The notes below the pieces were generated by a model. That model did no database searches. It had not been told where the DNA came from and was given only the letters and a program-made list of their open reading frames with translations. DNA of 23,705 nucleotides from the NCBI GenBank assembly GCA_004325065.1, contig PITI01000085.1:1-23705 (forward strand), given 5' to 3'. A program made the translations under genes and the position numbers. This stretch comes from Hamiltosporidium magnivora. Its lineage: Eukaryota > Microsporidia > Dubosqiidae. The first letter of the stretch is position 1; each line of letters begins with the position of its first letter. Positions 18,553 through 23,705 of this stretch are shown piece after piece.

Positions 18553-19860
18553 ATGTTTAAAAAAATTTTATTAAATATTGTACTTATAGGTATAAACATA
18601 ATAAAAAGTACTAGCTTAGAACAAAGGCCGACCAGTGAAACCGATGTCAATTGTTATTTTGAATTACTCTGTAGAATAGAAAATTTTGGTTTGAAAGTCT
18701 TTGAAAAATATATTTCAATTGTAGGAAATAATGTGAGAAATGATTGTGGAATATTTATTTTTGATCGCGATACTGAAATTCTTGAGTTAACAAGATTTTT
18801 TCTAGTTATGTTTCCAAAAGATAAGAAATATATGTTTCAATCAAATATATTTTTAAAAAACCTTGGCAAAGAAGAAATTCCACTTGGTGAAATTGCTAAA
18901 GAAGCTAAGTGGGTGTATACCGCAACCGTAAACGAATTTAAATCAAGTACCTACACTTTATCTTCGTCAAAAATTCAGGATACCTTTGAATATGTTGAAA
19001 AGGTTGAAATTCTACGACATTTGATTGAAAAGAATACTAAATTACAGAATTTCGATATAGTTGATAATTTTTGTTTTAACAGAACATTTTCTCCTTCTTT
19101 ATATCCATGTAAAGGTAAAGAAGACAATATCACAATTATTTTATTAGGTTTGGCATTTTTATTACCCCATGAATTAGATGTTTTTGAATTTATTTTTGAA
19201 GAATTGTACAGAACATATAATTTATACGGCAAGAATATTTATTTTGCTTTCTTCCCAAATATTAAATCAAGGCATATGAATGAGTTTGGTCGATATCTTA
19301 CTTCCTCTGATATATGTAGGTATTACATATTCAATTTTAATGTAGAAAATATCAATATTCCAAATAATTACAAGACTTCAACGGACATAAAAATTTTGAA
19401 TTCAAAAAAATGTAGTCTTTATCTTACTGGAGAAACATTTACATCAGAAAATGGAAAAGAGCTTACAAAAAAGTTTGAAAACCTTGATTTTCATAAAGAT
19501 TTATTAAAACATATCGATGTTGCAAAAATTAAAATTTCTAAAACAAGTTTAACCACAACTAGTTTAAACGATTCCCATTTTGAATTTAAGGTAAAATTGT
19601 TCAACAATAAAAGTATAAATATTGTTTCTACAACACAAAAACTTGAAGGTAGTTTGTTTTATGTTTTTTTGCTGAATTTTTGCGATATAGACGATCAGAA
19701 GAAGAATATCTCTATTATTCTTCATACAAATTTACTCGGTACAAATATGAAGATTGATAAATGTGAATCATCGGAACAAATTACAAGCACAGGAGATTTG
19801 CTGAAAGCTATCGAACGAAAATTTGAAAATTTTCTTATTTGGGCTACAATAAATACTTAA
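18553..19860 (+). CDS. Putative secreted protein of unknown family
   Basis: A 435-residue protein with a likely signal peptide: a KK pair followed by a hydrophobic stretch (ILLNIVLIGINII, residues 5-17) and a small-residue region suitable for cleavage at about 20-22. No other segment is long enough to be a clear membrane anchor; the stretch ITIILLGLAFLLP (193-205) is hydrophobic but probably core. The mature part has nine cysteines (34, 40, 65, 174, 186, 255, 287, 377, 404) and possible N-glycosylation sites at 176, 192, 339, 352 and 385. I recognise no enzyme motif. Codon use is AT-rich like the other genes. Features fit an exported or endomembrane protein, possibly host-exposed. The start is supported by CCC three bases upstream. 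Confidence 0.8.
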   Translation: MFKKILLNIVLIGINIIKSTSLEQRPTSETDVNCYFELLCRIENFGLKVFEKYISIVGNNVRNDCGIFIFDRDTEILELTRFFLVMFPKDKKYMFQSNIFLKNLGKEEIPLGEIAKEAKWVYTATVNEFKSSTYTLSSSKIQDTFEYVEKVEILRHLIEKNTKLQNFDIVDNFCFNRTFSPSLYPCKGKEDNITIILLGLAFLLPHELDVFEFIFEELYRTYNLYGKNIYFAFFPNIKSRHMNEFGRYLTSSDICRYYIFNFNVENINIPNNYKTSTDIKILNSKKCSLYLTGETFTSENGKELTKKFENLDFHKDLLKHIDVAKIKISKTSLTTTSLNDSHFEFKVKLFNNKSINIVSTTQKLEGSLFYVFLLNFCDIDDQKKNISIILHTNLLGTNMKIDKCESSEQITSTGDLLKAIERKFENFLIWATINT

Positions 19861-21980
19861 AAAGTATTAAAAATTTATTTTATTTTAATTTCTTCATATA
19901 AAGTTTGTCTTTCAAATCATTTATTCACGAAGTCAGTATTTTTAATACTTTTATTGGTTTTTTAGCCCAAGTAGTCATTTATAATTAGACTAGTGGTTAA
20001 GCTCGTAGAAACGAACTTTTCTTTACATTCATAAGAAAACAAAATCCCGAAAAAAATCCTAAACTTCAAGATCTAAGCCATAGTTTCTTACCATTTTTAA
20101 TATAAATTTTATAGTCTCACCTAGTCTGTTCTTCGTATATTTTTTAGTCTTGCATTTTTGATTATTTGCCGCTCTTAAGAAATTTCTCAATAAAATTTAG
20201 GATATTTTGTAATAGCATATTCTCATCCTTCTATTCTATTTATTTCAATTTTTCAAAACTTCAGCTCTGCATTTTATGTCTAGCCTGTTCACTTTCCACC
20301 TATTTTTATTCAATTATGTCTTTTTTCTCGAAGAAATTTATTCAGATGTTGAATTTTCTTTGTTTGAGAACACTGTTCCTTTGACTATATGCTGTATTAT
20401 TAAATTTATTCATTCGATTTTTAGTTATTCTTATTAAAACTCTTTTGATTTAATCGGATGTAAAGTTTCAAGAAGCTATTCAGGCAATATTTGTGTTATG
20501 CAATCATTATTGAGAATATAAATATATTAAACAGAAGAACGGCAAAAAAACATCATTTATATCATTAAATTTTTTATGAAACTGTAAATTCGTAGAAAAG
20601 AAATCTTAACCAATTAATTTGAATTTTTTTAAACGAAATACTTTAGAAAAATGGAAAAAAAAATTATTTGTTTTTCCTTCCATATTAATACAGTCTAGAG
20701 AAGATTTTTACAATTTTTTTTCAAATCTTTTTCAACCAATAGAATCTTTTTTATTGTTTTATGTTTAGTTCTACTCATTATTATTGTTGTGTAGATTTTA
20801 TGAACAAAAAAAGCGACATATCTTAATTGGAGCACTCATATTAATGTCTTATATTCTTTTAACCAATTAAATATTTCGAGGTGAGTCGTCGTCGTCGGGA
20901 CATTACTCAATTATATAAATGATTAGATTTGAGTACAAAGCCCTTAATAGTAAAAAATTATAAATATTTCCCAGAATATGCTAAATATATTTATAATCAA
21001 AGAGATTTGTATTTTTATAGATTGTGCAGGGAAATTTAAATATACAACAAATCCAGATGTTATAATTACATATAAATATTTATATAATGCTGTTATTGAT
21101 CATTGTAAATTATAATTTTCGGTAAAACCCCAGTTTCCGTTTAAAAAACAATATTATATTCAAAGCGGAATAATTAATCTCGAAAAATTAACGATTTAGT
21201 ATATTTTGTTATTTTTTTTCTAACTTTATGCATGATCTTATTTTTATATTTGATAGAACACTAGTTTCAATTATTTTGCAACAATAAGGAGGTGGATAAT
21301 CCGATTCTTTGTTTTCCTGGCTTACATCCCACATTAGCATTTAAGTGCAATAAAGATATAAATTTCGTGTATATCTCGACTTGTTATATGACATTCTTTG
21401 TAAAAATTTTACATTTCAAAAATATTTTTTGGTGATTCTATTTTGCTCGAAGATTAAAAAATCTATTTGAGCTTTTTGAATTACTATGTAAAAAAAAAGA
21501 TCAAAAATAATTTTTTAATAGATATCTTATGATATTACATATAATTCTATCTCAAACTATCAAAAAATATTACTAAATTTCTAAATGTATACAAAAAACA
21601 AATTTGTGTCAATCAGTCATACCTTAAATTGTTATTTTTCTACTTTTTTAAGAGAATTACTGAATGAAATTTATACTTATATATCCTTATAAAATTTCTT
21701 TAATGATATCAAAACTATTATGTCTTAAATTTTCAAACTGCATTTTGAAAGGTCATCTTGAAAAATCTAAAAGATTCGAAAAAAATTGATGCAAGTGGAT
21801 TTTTTTGAGTATAACTTGCCCTGATCATCTTTCTCTAGTTTTATGTAAAAAATTTTAAATTTTGATCTTTCTATTTTGGACTTCTGCTTTGGGTTTGGTT
21901 TTTCATCCACCATTTAGAGTTCTAGAATTCCGATATTTGTTTATTTGAACTTCTCGATAAAAAAAGATAAATTAATGGTT
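19861..21980. other. AT-rich spacer with faint coding relics
   Basis: No intact gene is recognised. On the plus strand around 20930-21030 there is a coding-like stretch (KPLIVKNYKYFPEYAKYIYN) with stops on both sides. A GTC trinucleotide run sits near 20886-20898. The 72-codon frame at 20166-20384 is low-complexity and has no upstream CCC. These may be eroded genes or chance. Confidence 0.35.
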
Positions 21981-21989
21981 TTATCTGTC

Positions 21990-22442
21990 ATTTCATAGAT
22001 TTCAGTTCATTGTATCCTATCTCTGTATGCTCCTTTCCTATGCCCAACGATACTTGATCTTAAAACCCTTTCTTTTGACCGATCAAATAAAATCTGGATC
22101 ATTTTTTTCGATAGTCCAAAGAGTAAAAATAAACTTTATTCTTACAAGATATTTAAGTATTTCAAGGTACAAATTATTGTATTTTGTACAAATACTATTA
22201 AATTTTACGACATTAGGAATTTTCTAAGCCCAACATCTTTAAACCAAGCGTGATCATTATCTAAAAACTTGAGATTTACAACGTCTTACATTTATTCATT
22301 TTGAAGCTCTAGCCTGCGAACCAATACGGTGGGAAACACGTTTTATCAGATTAAAGTGATTATTTAAACATCTATCGAGTCTTTTTGAGCCTAATTTGAT
22401 ATCAATTGGTAATAAAATTATTATATTTGAATTTACAAATTT
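21990..22442 (-). pseudogene. Possible decayed gene remnant, family unknown
   Basis: On the minus strand, 22296-22442 is open for 48 codons and includes LLPIDIKLGSKRLDRCLNNH and KRVSHRIGSQARASK before a stop. A shifted frame at 22142-22282 reads FLDNDHAWFKDVGLRKFL, has one stop, and runs on. Around 22000-22130 the strand reads KNDPDF and then SVKRKGFKIKYRWA, with stops between. The order and basic character suggest one eroded protein, perhaps from a mobile element. The IGSQ motif near its end also occurs in the remnant at 4188-4707, but the match is short. Confidence 0.35.
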
Positions 22443-22517
22443 CTAGCCTTTTCATTTTTGTAGGATAGATGATTAATATACATTTTATTTCCAATATATT
22501 TAGATAGTTTATTTAGA

Positions 22518-22643
22518 ATTTCATTCTCAGAATTAGTACAAAATTACGAGCCTGGATTCGAAATAAAGCGGGATATGTCCGATGACAAGATCATCTTGAT
22601 CGAATGTCAGAAAGCAGGTTTTCAAAAACTCAAAAAACGATAA
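22518..22643 (+). pseudogene. Short coding-like remnant
   Basis: There are 41 open codons with a balanced composition unlike the surrounding AT runs, including NYEPGFEIKRDMSDDKIILI and CQKAGFQKLKKR, ending in TAA TAG. No start codon with a CCC motif is seen and no family is recognised. Confidence 0.25.
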
Positions 22644-23009
22644 TAGCAGTTTTCAAGAACGAGATGGTTTAATGATGTAAATGAACAGCACAAACCTTTA
22701 ATCAAGCGAAAGAATAAAAATATTAATATAAAAATAGATTTAAGATAGTATTAATGTACAATTTGACTTTAAAGAGGCATAATATTACTAAGGGCTAAAC
22801 TTATATCTGGATGATGTCAGTAGTTGTATGTTCTATCATTCTTGAGTTCACTTATTCATAATGCCTGATTGAATCTCTTTATTTTCTTTACTTTTTAAAT
22901 TATATTGTTTAATAGGTACTTTTTTTAGTTGTTTTCAATATCTTCTTATATCATAGAGTTTTAGCAAAAACAAAGCTGCTAAAAACAAGAGGATTAACCC
23001 TTTGCACTC

Positions 23010-23078
23010 GTATGTCGCCGTATAGGCGACATACTATGTTTTACTATTGCGCTCATATGTCGCCGTATAAGCGACATA
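23010..23078 (+). repeat. Paired subterminal palindromes of the piggyBac end
   Basis: Two palindromes with the core TATGTCGCCGTATA and its complement, preceded by TTGCACTC and TTGCGCTC. The direct period is 45 bp (TTGC at 23002 and 23047). They are likely transposase-binding sites. The second has one mismatch in the stem (AAGCGAC in place of AGGCGAC). Confidence 0.8.
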
Positions 23079-23632
23079 ATACATTTTACCATAAAAGTTA
23101 AATGCAATAATATATAATATGCGTTTATCTTTTGCTCTTTGGTCTGCTGAGGAGATATTTAAATGAAATTAAGTACATAAATATAATACAGAGCTGAAAA
23201 GGAATTAAATAGAAGGGAAAACCAAACAAAAGTCCAGTCACATCAGAAAAAAAATCACTTCTCTGTTCTTGTAAAAGAAATTTCGAGTCAAAATCAACAA
23301 TGATCACGGCCCCGGGATGACAATAAAAAGGGATTAGTCTCTCCCTAGCTTGTGAACAAAGAGAATCGGCTTCTTTCCTGTGCAGTAGTTTATTTTTAAA
23401 AACTTATAATTCGTTCGACTCATCATAACTTATATAAACTGAGTTTCTAGTCTTTGTTTACCTTATCCCATTGTTGTTTCTAATCTAGCCGCTTAGAGTG
23501 ATTGTTTCTTTTTCCGTAATTTTTTGTAAACATGCCCTAGCTAAGTCAGTATTGTCCGTGCTTCCGATCTATCTACATCGGCATAGTGTGCGTTAATTTT
23601 TACTAAACTTTGGAATATTTTATATCCTTAAA

Positions 23633-23705
23633 ATGTCGAAAAAAGATTCACTAGGTGAGATTTTGAATCACGAAGACAGTAGCGATGATGAGTTTTTTAT
23701 GGACT
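23633..23705 (+). CDS. Probable piggyBac transposase, N-terminus only
   Basis: Twenty-four codons are visible from ATG 23633 to the window end: MSKKDSLGEILNHEDSS, then an acidic DDE stretch and FFMD. An acidic, serine-containing N-terminus is usual for piggyBac transposases before the DDE-type catalytic domain. The assignment rests mainly on position inside the element. No CCC motif lies close upstream, unlike the native genes, which fits an imported gene. Confidence 0.65.
   Translation, partial: MSKKDSLGEILNHEDSSDDEFFMD

Larger units (their letters stand above)
22994..23705 (+). mobile_element. piggyBac-type DNA transposon, left end (right end outside window)
   Basis: The left end is TTAA (22994-22997) followed by CCCTTTGCACTCG, the typical piggyBac target site and terminal inverted repeat. 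Just inside are two direct repeats 45 bp apart, each with a palindrome. The first is TATGTCGCC / GGCGACATA (23010-23034, loop GTATA). The second is nearly identical (23056-23078). Some 600 bp further in, the transposase frame begins. piggyBac transposases cut and paste at TTAA. The other end and most of the coding region are not visible, so intactness is unknown. Confidence 0.85.

Noticed and set aside
23125..23307. 60-codon minus-strand frame inside the piggyBac end
   Set aside because: No family features, and it lies in the untranslated leader of the element on the other strand.

Overview
The window looks like a low-gene-density, AT-rich microsporidian nuclear genome. The evidence is a set of compact eukaryotic genes (eL30, a cysteine-domain-only Dre2, a short ING/PHD protein, a minimal TAF12), and a CCC triplet a few bases upstream of every convincing start codon, a start-site signature described in Microsporidia. 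The long, gene-poor spacers full of decayed transposons suggest one of the expanded microsporidian genomes rather than a compact one. The species cannot be named from this sequence.

Layout. 1-1075: two copies of a dispersed repeat (family A), arranged head to head. 1663-4073 (-): a large leucine-rich-repeat-like protein whose frame is broken, or shifted by -1, at a T12 run. 4188-4707: weak decayed coding remnants. 6552-7109 (+): ING-family PHD-finger protein. 8622-9928: a decayed non-LTR retrotransposon that keeps a recognisable restriction-like endonuclease segment. 10060-10797: a full-length family A element between short direct repeats. 10.8-13.5 kb: mostly AT-rich spacer, with one GC-richer structured segment at 12661-12814 that may be an RNA gene. 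13730-14086 (+): Dre2. 14417-14740 (+): ribosomal protein eL30. 15707-16024 (-): TAF12, convergent with eL30. 16.1-18.2 kb: three more repeat copies. 18553-19860 (+): a putative secreted orphan protein. 19.9-22.9 kb: spacer with faint coding relics. 22994 to the end: the left end of a piggyBac-type DNA transposon and the first 24 codons of its probable transposase.

The housekeeping genes cover cytosolic Fe-S assembly (Dre2), translation (eL30), basal transcription (TAF12) and chromatin reading (ING). They do not form an operon; each has its own CCC start signal. The most interesting material is mobile. Family A is about 740 bp and is flanked by 9-10 bp direct repeats in three copies, as expected for target-primed insertion. 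It shares its first roughly 90 bp with shorter family B copies, which encode a conserved peptide. One family B copy lies just upstream of the retrotransposon relic. A simple reading is that family B is the 5' end of that retrotransposon and family A is a non-autonomous passenger, but this is inference.
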